Of a stretch of DNA of 64,000 nucleotides, positions 36,608 through 45,367 are shown in pieces. The position numbers and the translations under genes were made by a program. Position 1 is the stretch's first letter, and every line of letters begins with the position of its first letter. The notes beneath the pieces are model-generated. The model did not search any database and was not told where the DNA came from. It worked only from the letters and a program-made list of their open reading frames with translations. Where the stretch lies: the NCBI RefSeq assembly GCF_004137345.1, contig NZ_SDWV01000010.1:1-64000 (forward strand), in the 5' to 3' direction. The DNA is from Nocardioides zhouii. GTDB lineage: Bacteria > Actinomycetota > Actinomycetes > Propionibacteriales > Nocardioidaceae.

Positions 36608-37314
36608 CGGGCGAGGATCGCGCGAGCCACTGCGGGGTGCGCGCCCAGCGGGTCGGACACGGCGACGGCTCCGGCCTCGAGCGCGAGCTCGCCGGCGCGG
36701 TCGGGCAGCCGTCCCGGCGCGAGGAAGAACGACGCGACCGCGATGTGGCGCTTCCCCTCCGCGCGGAGCGCCCGGACGGCCTCGCCGGTGGCGGGGGGCG
36801 TCGCGGAGGCGAAGGCGGCGGTGACGGGCAGGCGGTGGCGAGCCGCCCAGGTTCGGGCGATGCGGGCGACCGACTGGTTGGCCAGCGGGTCGGAGGACCC
36901 GGCGGCTGCCAGCACGAGGGCGTCGAGCTCGCGTACGCGGGCAGCCTTGAGGGCGTCGCGCAGGCGCACGTCGAGCACCTCGAGGAAGGCGGCCTCCATG
37001 CCGAGGATCCGGCTGGCCTGGATCTTGAGGCCCTCGTGGCGCGCCATGGCGCTCGCGATGACCTCAGGGACGTCGACCTTGGCGTGGTAGGCCTCGGTGA
37101 GGAGCAGGGGGACGACGACGATCTCGTCGAAGCCGGCCTTGACCAGGCGGTCGACGACCGTGTCGAACGACGGCTTGGCGAGGTCGAGGAACGCCGTCTC
37201 GACGCGGAGGTCGGGGCGCATGCCCTTGACCTCGGCGACGAGCGACTTGATCGTCGCGGCCGAACGTGGGTCCCGGCTTCCGTGGGCCAGGGCAACCAGA
37301 GCAGGAGCAGCCAT
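36571..37314 (-). CDS. sirohydrochlorin chelatase (CbiX/SirB-like)
   Basis: A 247-residue tandem chelatase with the N-terminal metal-binding ALAHGSRDPRS (His10) and VVPLLLTEAYHAKVDVP (second His), and a second CbiX half after about residue 125. It inserts cobalt or iron into sirohydrochlorin; as the last gene of the sulfite reductase operon, ferrochelation for siroheme is likely. GGAGGC lies 8 nt before the ATG at 37314. The 3' end overlaps the AlkD-like gene by 37 bp in antisense. Confidence 0.9.
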   Translation of the reverse strand: MAAPALVALAHGSRDPRSAATIKSLVAEVKGMRPDLRVETAFLDLAKPSFDTVVDRLVKAGFDEIVVVPLLLTEAYHAKVDVPEVIASAMARHEGLKIQASRILGMEAAFLEVLDVRLRDALKAARVRELDALVLAAAGSSDPLANQSVARIARTWAARHRLPVTAAFASATPPATGEAVRALRAEGKRHIAVASFFLAPGRLPDRAGELALEAGAVAVSDPLGAHPAVARAILARYAVGAVELVPV

Positions 37315-37393
37315 CAGGGGTGCCTCCGATCGTGCGTAGTGGTGCGGTTCTTGCGGGTGGGTGCGACGACGTTGTCGCTGGACTGTGGGTGAC

Positions 37394-38137
37394 TCATGCG
37401 TGGATCCCGCATTCCGTCTTGGTGGTGCCGGCCCAGCGACCGCTGCGCGGGTCGTCGCCGGGGGCGACGCGGCGGGTGCAGGGCCAGCACCCGATGCTGG
37501 GGTAGCCGTCGTGCACGAGTGGGTTGACCAGCACACCGTTGTCGGCGATGTAGGTGTCGACCTGCTCGTCGCTCCAGCGGGCCAGCGGCGAGACCTTGAC
37601 CTTGCCCTTGCGGGCGTCCCAGCCGACGACAGGCGCGATGACCCGGTTGTGGGTCTCGGCCCGGCGCAGGCCGGTGGCCCAGGCGTCGTACTCGGCGAGG
37701 GTGTCGGCGAGGGGCTTGACCTTGCGGAGCGCGCAGCACAGGTCGGGGTCGGTCTTGTAGAGGTCCTTGCCGTACTGCTCGTCCTGCTCGGCGACGGTCA
37801 GGGACGTGCTGACGGTGCGCAGGTTGACCGGCAGCGTTGCCGCGACGGCGTCCCGGGTGCCGATGGTCTCGATGAAGTGGTAGCCGGTGTCGAGGAAGAC
37901 GACGTCGATCCCAGGGGCGACCTTCGACGCGAGGTGGGCGAGGACGGCGTCGCCCATCGACGAGGTGATCGCGAACCGGTTGCCGAAGGTGGCGACGGCC
38001 CACTGGATGATGACCTCGGCGGGGGCGAGCTCGAGCTCGGCGCCGACGTGGGAGACGAGCTCGCGCAGCTCCTCCGGCGTACGCCCCTCGGTGTGGGTGC
38101 CCTTGAAGTCGCGGGCCGCGCGGGTCGAGAGGCTCAT
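37394..38137 (-). CDS. cysH: phosphoadenylyl/adenylyl-sulfate reductase
   Basis: A 247-residue reductase with the 4Fe-4S cysteines C134-C135 and C217-x2-C220, the catalytic C243 in KTECGIHA, and ITSSMGDAVLAHL in the PP-loop. The four iron-sulfur cysteines indicate the bacterial APS-reductase form rather than a PAPS-only enzyme. It reduces activated sulfate to sulfite, the substrate of the upstream sulfite reductase. The ATG overlaps the stop of the small zinc-ribbon gene (ATGA). Confidence 0.95.
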   Translation of the reverse strand: MSLSTRAARDFKGTHTEGRTPEELRELVSHVGAELELAPAEVIIQWAVATFGNRFAITSSMGDAVLAHLASKVAPGIDVVFLDTGYHFIETIGTRDAVAATLPVNLRTVSTSLTVAEQDEQYGKDLYKTDPDLCCALRKVKPLADTLAEYDAWATGLRRAETHNRVIAPVVGWDARKGKVKVSPLARWSDEQVDTYIADNGVLVNPLVHDGYPSIGCWPCTRRVAPGDDPRSGRWAGTTKTECGIHA

Positions 38138-38295
38138 GTCTGGCCTCCGAGTGCCGGACGCGGGATCATCCCGGTCATCTGGACGGTGAAGGCGCGCAGG
38201 CACGAGCGGCACTCCCAGGCCCCTGCGCCCTCGCGCGGGAACAGGTTCTCGTCCCCGCAGTAGGGGCAGTGGAAGGGCGTGGCGCGCTCGCTCAT
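38134..38295 (-). CDS. 53-residue zinc-ribbon protein between sulfite reductase and cysH
   Basis: Direct translation from ATG 38295 gives 53 residues, MSERATPFHCPYCGDENLF... ending PALGGQT. Cysteines C10-x2-C13 and C29-x2-C32 form a rubredoxin-like zinc ribbon. The start overlaps the sulfite reductase stop (TGATG) and the stop overlaps the cysH start (ATGA), so it is firmly built into the operon. A role in assisting or regulating sulfite or APS reduction is inferred only from position. It is too short for routine gene calling. Confidence 0.85.
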   Translation of the reverse strand: MSERATPFHCPYCGDENLFPREGAGAWECRSCLRAFTVQMTGMIPRPALGGQT

Positions 38296-40004
38296 CAGGC
38301 CACCGGCTCCCCGCGGAGCAGGACCTCGTCAGCCCGGGTCACCCAGGCGGCGAACGGCTCGCCGTCGGTGCGGTCGGAGAGGTACGCCGAGACGACGGCG
38401 GTGACGTAGTCGTCGAGGCCGGCGCTGGTCACCTTGTGCGCGCGCAGCTTGCGACCCAAGGCGGGGTTCAGCCCGAGCGCGCCACCGAGGTGGACCTGGA
38501 AGCCCTCGACCTGGTTGCCGTCGGCATCCAGGACGAGCTGGCCCTTGAGCCCGATGTCGGCAACCTGCGTACGGGCGCAGGCGTTGGGGCAGCCGTTGAC
38601 GTTGACCGAGATCTGGGCGTCGAGGTCGGGGAAGCGCTTCTCCAGCTCGGTCACCAGGGCACGCGCACGCTCCTTGGTGTCGACGATCGCGAGCTTGCAG
38701 AACTCGATGCCGGTGCAGGCCATCGTCGAGCGACGCCAGTTGCTGGGCCGCGCGGTGAGGCCGATCGTCTCGAGGTCGTCGGCGAAGGCCGCGGTGTCCT
38801 CGGCCGCGACGCCGATCACCACGAGCTTCTGGTACGCCGTGAGGCGGGCGCCGCTGGCGCCGTACTTCTCGACGAGGTCGCCGAGCGACGAGAGCGTGGT
38901 GCCGTCGATGCGGCCCACGACCGGCGCGGCGCCGACGTAGAAGCGGCCGTCCTTCTGCTCGTGGATGCCGATGTGGTCGCCCTGCGTGAGCGGCGCCTCG
39001 GGGGAGGGGTTGTCGACGAGGGCGCGGTGGAGGTACTCGTTCTCCAGCACCTCGCGGAACTTCTCCTTGCCCCAGTCGGCGAGCAGGAACTTGAGTCGCG
39101 CCTTGGAGCGCAGCCGGCGGTAGCCGTAGTCGCGGAAGATGCCCGCGACGCCCTCCCACGCGTCGGCCACCTCGTCGAGGGGGATCCACACGCCGAGCTT
39201 GTGGGCCAGCATCGGGTTCGTGGACAGGCCGCCGCCGACCCACAGGTCGAGGCCGGGGCCGTGCTCGGGGTGGACGGTGCCGACGAAGGAGACGTCGTTG
39301 ACCTCGGGCGCCACGTCGTGGCTGGGGTGCCCGGTCAGCGCGGTCTTGAACTTGCGCGGCAGGTTCGAGAAGTCGGGGTTGCCCAGCGCCCGGCGCTTGA
39401 TCTCCTCGAGCGCCGAGCTGCCGTCGATGATCTCGTCCTTGGCGATGCCGGCGACGGGGGAGCCGAGGAACGGCCGCGGGCTGTCACCGCACGCCTCCAG
39501 GGTGGTGAGCCCGACCGCCTCGAGGCGCTCCCAGATCGCCGGGACGCTTTCGATCTCGACCCAGTGGTACTGGATGTTGTTGCGGTCGGTGATGTCGGCG
39601 GTGTTGCGGGCGTACGCCGTCGACACCTCGCCGAGCGCCCGCAGGGCGGCGCCGTCGAGGATCTGGCCGTCGGTGCGGATCCGCATCATGAAGTAGCGGT
39701 CGTCGAGCTCCTCCTCCTCGAGCTGGGCGGTCTTGCCGCCGTCGAAGCCCGGGGCGCGCTGCGTGTAGAGGCCCATCCAGCGGAAGCGGCCGCGGAGGTC
39801 GGCGGGGTCGATCGAGTCGAAGCCGCGGCGCGAGTAGGTGTAGAGGATGCGGTCCCGCACGTTGAGCGGGTCGTCGTCCTTCTTGGACTGCTCGTTCTTG
39901 TTGAGCGGCTCGGTGTAGCCGAGCGCCCACTGACCCTCCGCGCGCTTGGGGCGCGGGATGTCGGTGCTCTGGGCAGCCTGGGGCTTGAACCGGAGGTCGG
40001 GCAT
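38295..40004 (-). CDS. sir: nitrite/sulfite reductase (siroheme-4Fe-4S), assimilatory
   Basis: A 569-residue enzyme with two ferredoxin-like half domains and the siroheme/4Fe-4S cysteines C430-x5-C436 and C472-x3-C476 (ACTGIEFCK, NGCPNACARTQ). It is the ferredoxin-dependent type known as SirA/NirA in mycobacteria. cysH and a chelatase in the same operon make sulfite the likely substrate. The frame is open upstream to 40175, but ATG 40004 is chosen because MPDLRFKPQAAQ begins the conserved part and the upstream stretch holds a separate leader ORF in another frame. The palindromic sequence CAGGAATTTCCTG lies just before the start. Confidence 0.95.
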   Translation of the reverse strand: MPDLRFKPQAAQSTDIPRPKRAEGQWALGYTEPLNKNEQSKKDDDPLNVRDRILYTYSRRGFDSIDPADLRGRFRWMGLYTQRAPGFDGGKTAQLEEEELDDRYFMMRIRTDGQILDGAALRALGEVSTAYARNTADITDRNNIQYHWVEIESVPAIWERLEAVGLTTLEACGDSPRPFLGSPVAGIAKDEIIDGSSALEEIKRRALGNPDFSNLPRKFKTALTGHPSHDVAPEVNDVSFVGTVHPEHGPGLDLWVGGGLSTNPMLAHKLGVWIPLDEVADAWEGVAGIFRDYGYRRLRSKARLKFLLADWGKEKFREVLENEYLHRALVDNPSPEAPLTQGDHIGIHEQKDGRFYVGAAPVVGRIDGTTLSSLGDLVEKYGASGARLTAYQKLVVIGVAAEDTAAFADDLETIGLTARPSNWRRSTMACTGIEFCKLAIVDTKERARALVTELEKRFPDLDAQISVNVNGCPNACARTQVADIGLKGQLVLDADGNQVEGFQVHLGGALGLNPALGRKLRAHKVTSAGLDDYVTAVVSAYLSDRTDGEPFAAWVTRADEVLLRGEPVA

Positions 40005-40080
40005 GATCAGGAAATTCCTGTTCGCTGAGGAGTGCCGCGCGCGTCGTTGAGCGCGGAAGGGGGCTTCTGGGGGCGGCGGT

Positions 40081-40170
40081 TCAGCGATGCCAACAGGTCG
40101 CGCTGCCCACGCGCATGAGGTCGACGTGACGTCGGACCACAAGGTGTGCGTGGGTGGAAGCGGTGACCAT
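40081..40170 (-). CDS. 29-residue leader peptide upstream of sulfite reductase
   Basis: Translation from ATG 40170 on the minus strand gives MVTASTHAHLVVRRHVDLMR followed by VGSATCWHR and a stop at 40081. The core RRHVDLxRVxSAxC is, from memory, the pattern of short putative leader peptides found ahead of sulfur-metabolism genes in Streptomyces and other actinobacteria. The late single Cys codon (TGT) suits cysteine-dependent attenuation. GAGACT lies 7 nt before the ATG, so the peptide may be at the very 5' end of the transcript. It ends 76 bp before the sulfite reductase start. Confidence 0.7.
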   Translation of the reverse strand: MVTASTHAHLVVRRHVDLMRVGSATCWHR

Positions 40171-40216
40171 GTCAAGAAGTCTCAGGGAGTGGACACCCGT
40201 TCCACAAGGCGAAATC

Positions 40217-40229
40217 TCTCATGGTGAGA
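40217..40229. promoter_or_regulatory. inverted repeat TCTCA-N3-TGAGA upstream of the sulfur operon
   Basis: TCTCATGGTGAGA is a perfect 5-bp inverted repeat with a 3-bp spacer, 46 bp upstream of the leader peptide start, with a further GTGAGA at 40244-40249. It is placed like an operator of the sulfur operon; the protein that binds is unknown. Confidence 0.4.
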
Positions 40230-40296
40230 CGCGACTCCACGATGTGAGATCGCGCCGCTCGCTCAGGCGTGTGGGAAGGGTCGAGTGCGGCCCAGG

Positions 40297-42447
40297 TCAC
40301 AGTGCCGGCAGCTGGCGTACCACCAGACGTACGCGGTCGTGTCCCGCCGCGGACGAGGCCCTGACCCGGACGGTGCTCCGGCCGGCATTAACACCTGGCA
40401 GCGCCGTCACGCGGACCTCGAGACGAAGGCTCTCGCCGGGATCGAGGACGGGGGCACGCCAGCCTCGACCGCTGATTGCCCGGGTGCGGGCCCGGCCGCG
40501 GTGGACGTACGCGACCTCGACGGTGCCCTCCGCGAGCGAGGACGGGGCCGTGAGCAGGAAGCGCCCCGGAGCGTTACCCACGTTGCGCACCCGGACGTAC
40601 GCCCGGGTGGTGCGTCCGGCGCGCACCGCGGCGCGTGCCGTCTGGGCGGTCGGGGCGAGGTCGCCGGCACCGACCCACGGGCCGCGCGGCACTCGCAGGG
40701 AGAGGTCGGGCGAGGCGGGGCGGGGCGCAGGTGCCGGGGCGGCAGGCGGCGCGGTCGTCGGTGGCGCGGTGGTCGGGGCAGCGGCCACCGTGTACGAGCG
40801 GGTGACAGTCGTCGTACGTCCGGCGCCGTCGCGGGCGGTGACCGACCAGGTGCGGGTGCCGGCAGTGGTGGTGTCCAGGCGTCGGCCGGCCGGACCGTCG
40901 CAGGCCTGCAGCGTCGAGCCGCCACGGTCGGTGCACGAGAACGTGACGGGCACAGTGTTGCCCTGCGCGACAGTGGTGCCGTCCGCGAGGCCGTCCAGGG
41001 TGACCGCCGGGTCGATGCGGTCCGGGACCGTCACGAGCTGGGCCCGATAGCTCGTGTAGCGCTCGCTCTCGGTTGCCGTGTCCTTCAGCTCCCACACCGG
41101 GGCGTCGTCTGCCGACACCTCGTTGGCGAGGGTGAGCCGCGAGGGCGCCCAGGCGATCAGCACGTTGCCGTTCGACAGCTTGAAGGCCCCGCCGGCGAAC
41201 CCGCTGAAGCGGTCCCTGGCGCCGTACTGCCTCGCCACCGTCGCCGTGCCCGCGACCTCGTCGATGTCCCACTCGACGACGCGCGTGCTCGAACGGTCGA
41301 CGAGCGCGCCCCCCGGATCGTCCTGGTCGACGCAGCGGGCGCCGAACAGGACGTTGCCGCCGTTGTCGAACATCAGCACGTTGCCGTTCGGCAGCAGCGT
41401 CGCCGTGTGCTGGGCGCACGGACCGTCCTCACCCGGAGCGAACGAGAACGAGCTGTCGCGCCCGCCGAGCTTCCAGACCACGTCGTACTTCTGGGTCCCG
41501 GGACGATCGGCACCCGCGATGCGCCAGACCGACCCGAAGTGGCGGAAGGACGCGACCACGTCACCGTTCGCCTGCACGTCGATGGAGTTGATGTGGGCGT
41601 AGTCCGGGTTGGCCTGGTTGGCCACGGTCGTCTCGTCGGCGTACGCCGCGGTGCTCCAGTCGAAGAGGACCGTGCCGTCGGCAGCGACGTGCTGGATGAC
41701 GGAGTCGATCTTGCTGGTGATTTCGTTGGGCTCGTAACCGACCAGCCACACGGACCCGTCAGGCATCAGCAGGCCGTCGTGGTTGTCGGTGTCCACCCGC
41801 CCCACCGTCTCGCGACGGGCCACCTCCTGCATCTGGTCGCCGAGCTCGACGAGCGCCGTACCGGTCCTGCTGGCTGTGGAGGTGGGGCGGTGGACGGTGA
41901 GCGCGCCGCTGGGCGACTGCTTGAGGTCGGTGGACGTGCCGTCGGTGATGCGCCGGGTGTACGTCGGGACGCCTTGCCGGTCGACGATCGCCTCGAAACG
42001 GGGGGCGGTCCCGCCGTCGAAGCGGTTGAGCGTCAGGGCGACGAGCCCGGGCGCGACCGCTCCCGACACCGTCCCCGCCAACCGCGGGAACCCCTGCGGC
42101 AGGACGTACAACGCGTGGCGGCCACTGCCCGAGCCGTCGTCGACGAAGACCGAGATCTCGTCGCCGGGGGCCAGCCCGGTGAAGAGCCGAGCGCCGTCGG
42201 CGTCGGGCACGCCGTCGAAGGCGACGGCCTCGGCGCCGACGACGGCCACCTGCACGCTGCCGTCAGCGGCGGGGCTCACGGCGTAGCGCGGGATCGCGGG
42301 GGCGAAGGCGGGCCACATGGACGCACCCGCGCCGACGCCGATGGTCGCCCCCGGTGCTGCGACGCCCTGGGCCGTGCCGGTCAGGACCGGCAGCGAGGTC
42401 GCAGCCAGGGCCGCCGTCGCGAATGTCATCCACAGCCTGGTGCGCAC
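40297..42447 (-). CDS. secreted arylsulfotransferase (ASST)-family protein with Ig-like C-terminal domain
   Basis: A 716-residue protein starting at GTG 42447, with GAGGAG 5 nt upstream and a signal peptide (about residues 1-28). Residues about 100-470 form the ASST-type beta-propeller: [47 protein letters not shown] and [25 protein letters not shown] with the expected histidine. An Ig/HYR-like domain (about 490-580), a Pro/Ala/Thr linker and a CARDB-like domain (about 620-716) follow. Family members transfer sulfuryl groups between phenols outside the cell, but the close match to a catalytic ASST is unproven. The frame extends over the opposite strand of glyA; that part is not the gene. Confidence 0.85.
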   Translation of the reverse strand: MRTRLWMTFATAALAATSLPVLTGTAQGVAAPGATIGVGAGASMWPAFAPAIPRYAVSPAADGSVQVAVVGAEAVAFDGVPDADGARLFTGLAPGDEISVFVDDGSGSGRHALYVLPQGFPRLAGTVSGAVAPGLVALTLNRFDGGTAPRFEAIVDRQGVPTYTRRITDGTSTDLKQSPSGALTVHRPTSTASRTGTALVELGDQMQEVARRETVGRVDTDNHDGLLMPDGSVWLVGYEPNEITSKIDSVIQHVAADGTVLFDWSTAAYADETTVANQANPDYAHINSIDVQANGDVVASFRHFGSVWRIAGADRPGTQKYDVVWKLGGRDSSFSFAPGEDGPCAQHTATLLPNGNVLMFDNGGNVLFGARCVDQDDPGGALVDRSSTRVVEWDIDEVAGTATVARQYGARDRFSGFAGGAFKLSNGNVLIAWAPSRLTLANEVSADDAPVWELKDTATESERYTSYRAQLVTVPDRIDPAVTLDGLADGTTVAQGNTVPVTFSCTDRGGSTLQACDGPAGRRLDTTTAGTRTWSVTARDGAGRTTTVTRSYTVAAAPTTAPPTTAPPAAPAPAPRPASPDLSLRVPRGPWVGAGDLAPTAQTARAAVRAGRTTRAYVRVRNVGNAPGRFLLTAPSSLAEGTVEVAYVHRGRARTRAISGRGWRAPVLDPGESLRLEVRVTALPGVNAGRSTVRVRASSAAGHDRVRLVVRQLPAL

Positions 42448-42531
42448 GCCTGCTCCTCGGGGTCGGTGGCACACGATAGGTGCCCCGAGACGGTGTCGGG
42501 GGCGCAACACGGTCCCTCTAGGCTGTCCGCC

Positions 42532-43968
42532 ATGACGGACTCCCTCATCAGCAGCGCGTACTCCCAGGCCCTCGAGGTCATCGCGTCGGTCGAGCCGCGC
42601 ATCGCCGAGGCCACCCGCCAGGAGCTCACCGACCAGCGGGGTTCGCTCAAGCTGATCGCCTCCGAGAACTACGCCTCGCCGGCGGTCCTGCTGACGATGG
42701 GCACCTGGTTCAGCGACAAGTACGCCGAGGGCACCGTCGGCCACCGCTTCTACGCCGGCTGCCAGAACGTCGACACCGTCGAGGCGCTCGCCGCCGAGCA
42801 CGCGCGCGAGCTGTTCGGCGCGCCGTACGCCTATGTCCAGCCGCACTCGGGGATCGACGCCAACCTCGTCGCCTTCTGGTCGATCCTGGCCAACCGGGTC
42901 GAGACGCCCTACCTGCAGAAGTTGCAGGCCAAGAACGTCAACGAGCTCACCGAGGCCGACTGGGAGACGCTGCGCCACGAGTTCGGCAACCAGCGCCTCC
43001 TCGGCATGTCGCTCGACGCCGGCGGCCACCTCACCCATGGCTTCCGCCCCAACATCAGCGGCAAGATGTTCCACCAGCAGCAGTACGGCACGGATCCGGA
43101 GACCGGACTGCTCGACTACGACGTGGTGGCCGCCAAGGCGCGCGAGTTCAAGCCGCTCGTGCTGGTCGCGGGCTACTCCGCCTATCCGCGTCGGGTGAAC
43201 TTCGCGAAGATGCGCGAGATCGCCGACGAGGTCGGCGCGGTCCTGATGGTCGACATGGCGCACTTCGCCGGTCTGGTCGCGGGCAAGGTGTTCACCGGCG
43301 ACGAGGACCCCGTCCCGCACGCCCACATCACCACCACGACGACGCACAAGTCGCTGCGCGGCCCGCGTGGCGGGATGGTCCTGGCGCAGGAGGAGTTCGC
43401 GGCCGACGTCGACCGCGGGTGCCCGATGGTGCTCGGTGGCCCGCTGTCGCACGTGATGGCGGCCAAGGCCGTCGCGTTCGCCGAGGCCCGCCAGCCGTCG
43501 TTCCAGACGTACGCGCAGAAGGTCGCCGACAACGCCAAGTCGCTCGCCGAGGGCTTCCTGACGCGCGGCGCGAACCTGGTCACCGGCGGCACCGACAACC
43601 ACATCGTCCTGGTCGACGTGTCGGGCTTCGGGCTCACCGGTCGGCAGGCCGAGTCCGCCCTCCTCGACGCCGGCGTGGTCACCAACCGCAACTCCGTCCC
43701 GGCCGACCCCAACGGTGCGTGGTACACCTCCGGCGTCCGGCTCGGCACCCCGGCGCTCACCACCCGCGGCTTCGGCCACGACGAGTTCGACACCGTCGCG
43801 GAGCTCATCGTCGACGTGCTGAGCAACACCCAGGCAGGCACGACCAAGGCCGGCGACCCCAGCGAGGCGTCGTACGTCCTGGGCGACGGAGTCGCCGACC
43901 GCGTCACGTCACGCTCGGCCGAGATGCTCGACAAGCACCCGCTCTACCCAGGTCTCGTCCTGAGCTGA
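42532..43968 (+). CDS. glyA: serine hydroxymethyltransferase, long form
   Basis: A 478-residue PLP enzyme: [39 protein letters not shown] and the PLP-lysine motif [15 protein letters not shown]. It interconverts serine and glycine with tetrahydrofolate. Compared with the E. coli enzyme (417 residues) there is an insertion of about 30 residues after the PHSG region ([19 protein letters not shown] and following) before GGHLTHG. ATG 42532 is 7 nt after TAGGCT, a leaderless-type start. It ends 1 bp from a convergent membrane-protein gene. Confidence 0.95.
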   Translation: MTDSLISSAYSQALEVIASVEPRIAEATRQELTDQRGSLKLIASENYASPAVLLTMGTWFSDKYAEGTVGHRFYAGCQNVDTVEALAAEHARELFGAPYAYVQPHSGIDANLVAFWSILANRVETPYLQKLQAKNVNELTEADWETLRHEFGNQRLLGMSLDAGGHLTHGFRPNISGKMFHQQQYGTDPETGLLDYDVVAAKAREFKPLVLVAGYSAYPRRVNFAKMREIADEVGAVLMVDMAHFAGLVAGKVFTGDEDPVPHAHITTTTTHKSLRGPRGGMVLAQEEFAADVDRGCPMVLGGPLSHVMAAKAVAFAEARQPSFQTYAQKVADNAKSLAEGFLTRGANLVTGGTDNHIVLVDVSGFGLTGRQAESALLDAGVVTNRNSVPADPNGAWYTSGVRLGTPALTTRGFGHDEFDTVAELIVDVLSNTQAGTTKAGDPSEASYVLGDGVADRVTSRSAEMLDKHPLYPGLVLS

Positions 43969-43969
43969 G

Positions 43970-44629
43970 TCACGCGCCGGGCGTGGGGAACCGCACGTGA
44001 GCGGGGTCGATGTTGACCTGCCAGCTCCGGTAGCCCAGCCAGACCCAGGTGGCGAAGTGTGCCGCCCCGACGACGAAGGCGCCGACGGCGGTCGGCGCGC
44101 CACCCCACGGCCAGAGCACGAACGCGGTGATGCCGGCTGCGACGAGGGTGTTGACCACGACGATGAACATCGCGGAGCTCGCCAGCACCTGGCTCGCACT
44201 GCGTCGATGGACGCCCATGTCGTAGGTCTGCCCGATCCCCGCCTCGTCGTCGTGCAGGCCGGTGATGAAGTAGGGCGCGAGGCTGGGGTCGATGTCGATG
44301 TACGCCGCCCGCAGCCGGTTCATCCCCTTGATGAACATGTAGTCCTCCTGGCTCGCGTTGTGGACGCGGAACGACGTGAGCGTCCCGGCGACCAGCAGTG
44401 TCAGCCCCAGGAGGATCGCCAGGAGCCGGAACGTGGAGGAGTACGACATCGCCTGGCCGGCCAGGGCGAGGAACAGCAGCGAGGCGGAGGTGAACATCAG
44501 CTGCGACGTGATCCGCCCCATCACCTCGCTCCACGTCTGGCTGCGCACCGCCAGCAGGCCCCAGTGCTCGGTGGCGAGGATCTGGGCGCGCACCCCCGGA
44601 GGTGCGGGCTCGACCGGTGGCTGGCTCAT
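43970..44629 (-). CDS. membrane protein of unknown function
   Basis: A 219-residue protein with four hydrophobic segments in two pairs (about residues 45-60, 65-85, 145-165 and 170-195) separated by a soluble loop containing NASQEDYMFIKGMNRLRAAY and FITGLHDDEAG. I recognise no family. The ATG at 44629 is chosen over an upstream ATG because TACCGT lies 5 nt before it. It is downstream of nothing obvious and sits between glyA and the two-component system. Confidence 0.75.
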   Translation of the reverse strand: MSQPPVEPAPPGVRAQILATEHWGLLAVRSQTWSEVMGRITSQLMFTSASLLFLALAGQAMSYSSTFRLLAILLGLTLLVAGTLTSFRVHNASQEDYMFIKGMNRLRAAYIDIDPSLAPYFITGLHDDEAGIGQTYDMGVHRRSASQVLASSAMFIVVVNTLVAAGITAFVLWPWGGAPTAVGAFVVGAAHFATWVWLGYRSWQVNIDPAHVRFPTPGA

Positions 44630-44671
44630 GAGTAACGGTAGACCCGCACCGCTCCCGGACGGCAAGGTCTT

Positions 44672-45367
44672 TCAGCCCGGATCGGCACCGGTCCAGACAT
44701 AGCCGACCTCGGGCCGTCCGGTCCCTCCATAGCGGGGCGCGCGGGTGACCCGGCCCTCGTCGGCGAGGTGCTCGAGGTAGCGGCGGGCCGTGACTCGGGA
44801 GACGCCGACCTGCTCGCCGGCCTCGCCGGCGGACAGGCCCTCGGGACGGCCGCGCAGGGCCACGACAACGGCGCGCAGGGAGTCCAGGCTCATCCCCTTG
44901 GGCAGCGTGTCGCCCGTCGGCCGCGTACGCAGGGCGCCGAAGAGCTGGTCGACATCGTCCTGCACCACGTCGGCGGGGGAGCGCTCGAGCTGCGCGCGGA
45001 ACTCGGCGTACTGCTCGAGCTTGCCGCGGAAGGCGGCGAAGGTGAACGGCTTGAGGAGGTAGAGCACCACGCCCTGCGAGACCGCCCGGCGCACCACCTC
45101 GGTGTCGCGGGCGGACGTCACCGCGATGACGTCGACCTGCCGTCCCTCGGCCCGCAGTCGTTGCAGCAGGCCGAGCCCGTGGCCGTCGGGGAGGTGCATG
45201 TCGAGCAGGATCAGGTCGACCGCACTGTCGCGGTCGAGCAACCGCACCGCCTCACCGGCCGACCTGGCGACCCCGGCCAGCTCGAACCCGGGCATCCGCC
45301 CGACGTACGTCGCGTGCGCCTCGGCCGCCACCTCCTCGTCCTCGACGACGAGCACCCGGACGCTCAC
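44672..45367 (-). CDS. response regulator of the CitB/DcuR type
   Basis: A 231-residue regulator. The receiver domain spans about 1-120 with the phospho-acceptor Asp in DLILLDMHLPDGHG (about residue 56), Thr/Ser in AVTSARD and Lys in LLKPF. The C-terminal helix-turn-helix includes LSAGEAGEQVGVSRVTARRYLEHL. This is the CitB family paired with CitA/DcuS-type sensors. It starts at GTG overlapping the sensor stop by 4 bp. Its likely target is the dicarboxylate symporter gene on the other side of the kinase. Confidence 0.92.
   Translation of the reverse strand: MSVRVLVVEDEEVAAEAHATYVGRMPGFELAGVARSAGEAVRLLDRDSAVDLILLDMHLPDGHGLGLLQRLRAEGRQVDVIAVTSARDTEVVRRAVSQGVVLYLLKPFTFAAFRGKLEQYAEFRAQLERSPADVVQDDVDQLFGALRTRPTGDTLPKGMSLDSLRAVVVALRGRPEGLSAGEAGEQVGVSRVTARRYLEHLADEGRVTRAPRYGGTGRPEVGYVWTGADPG

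Noticed and set aside
40005-40175. Longer N-terminus for sulfite reductase
   Set aside because: The extension (TWSPLPPTHTLW...) is unlike the family, and the DNA better explains a leader peptide in another frame.
42448-43779. Extension of the arylsulfotransferase frame across the opposite strand of glyA
   Set aside because: glyA is unmistakable; the real gene has a ribosome-binding site and signal peptide at GTG 42447.
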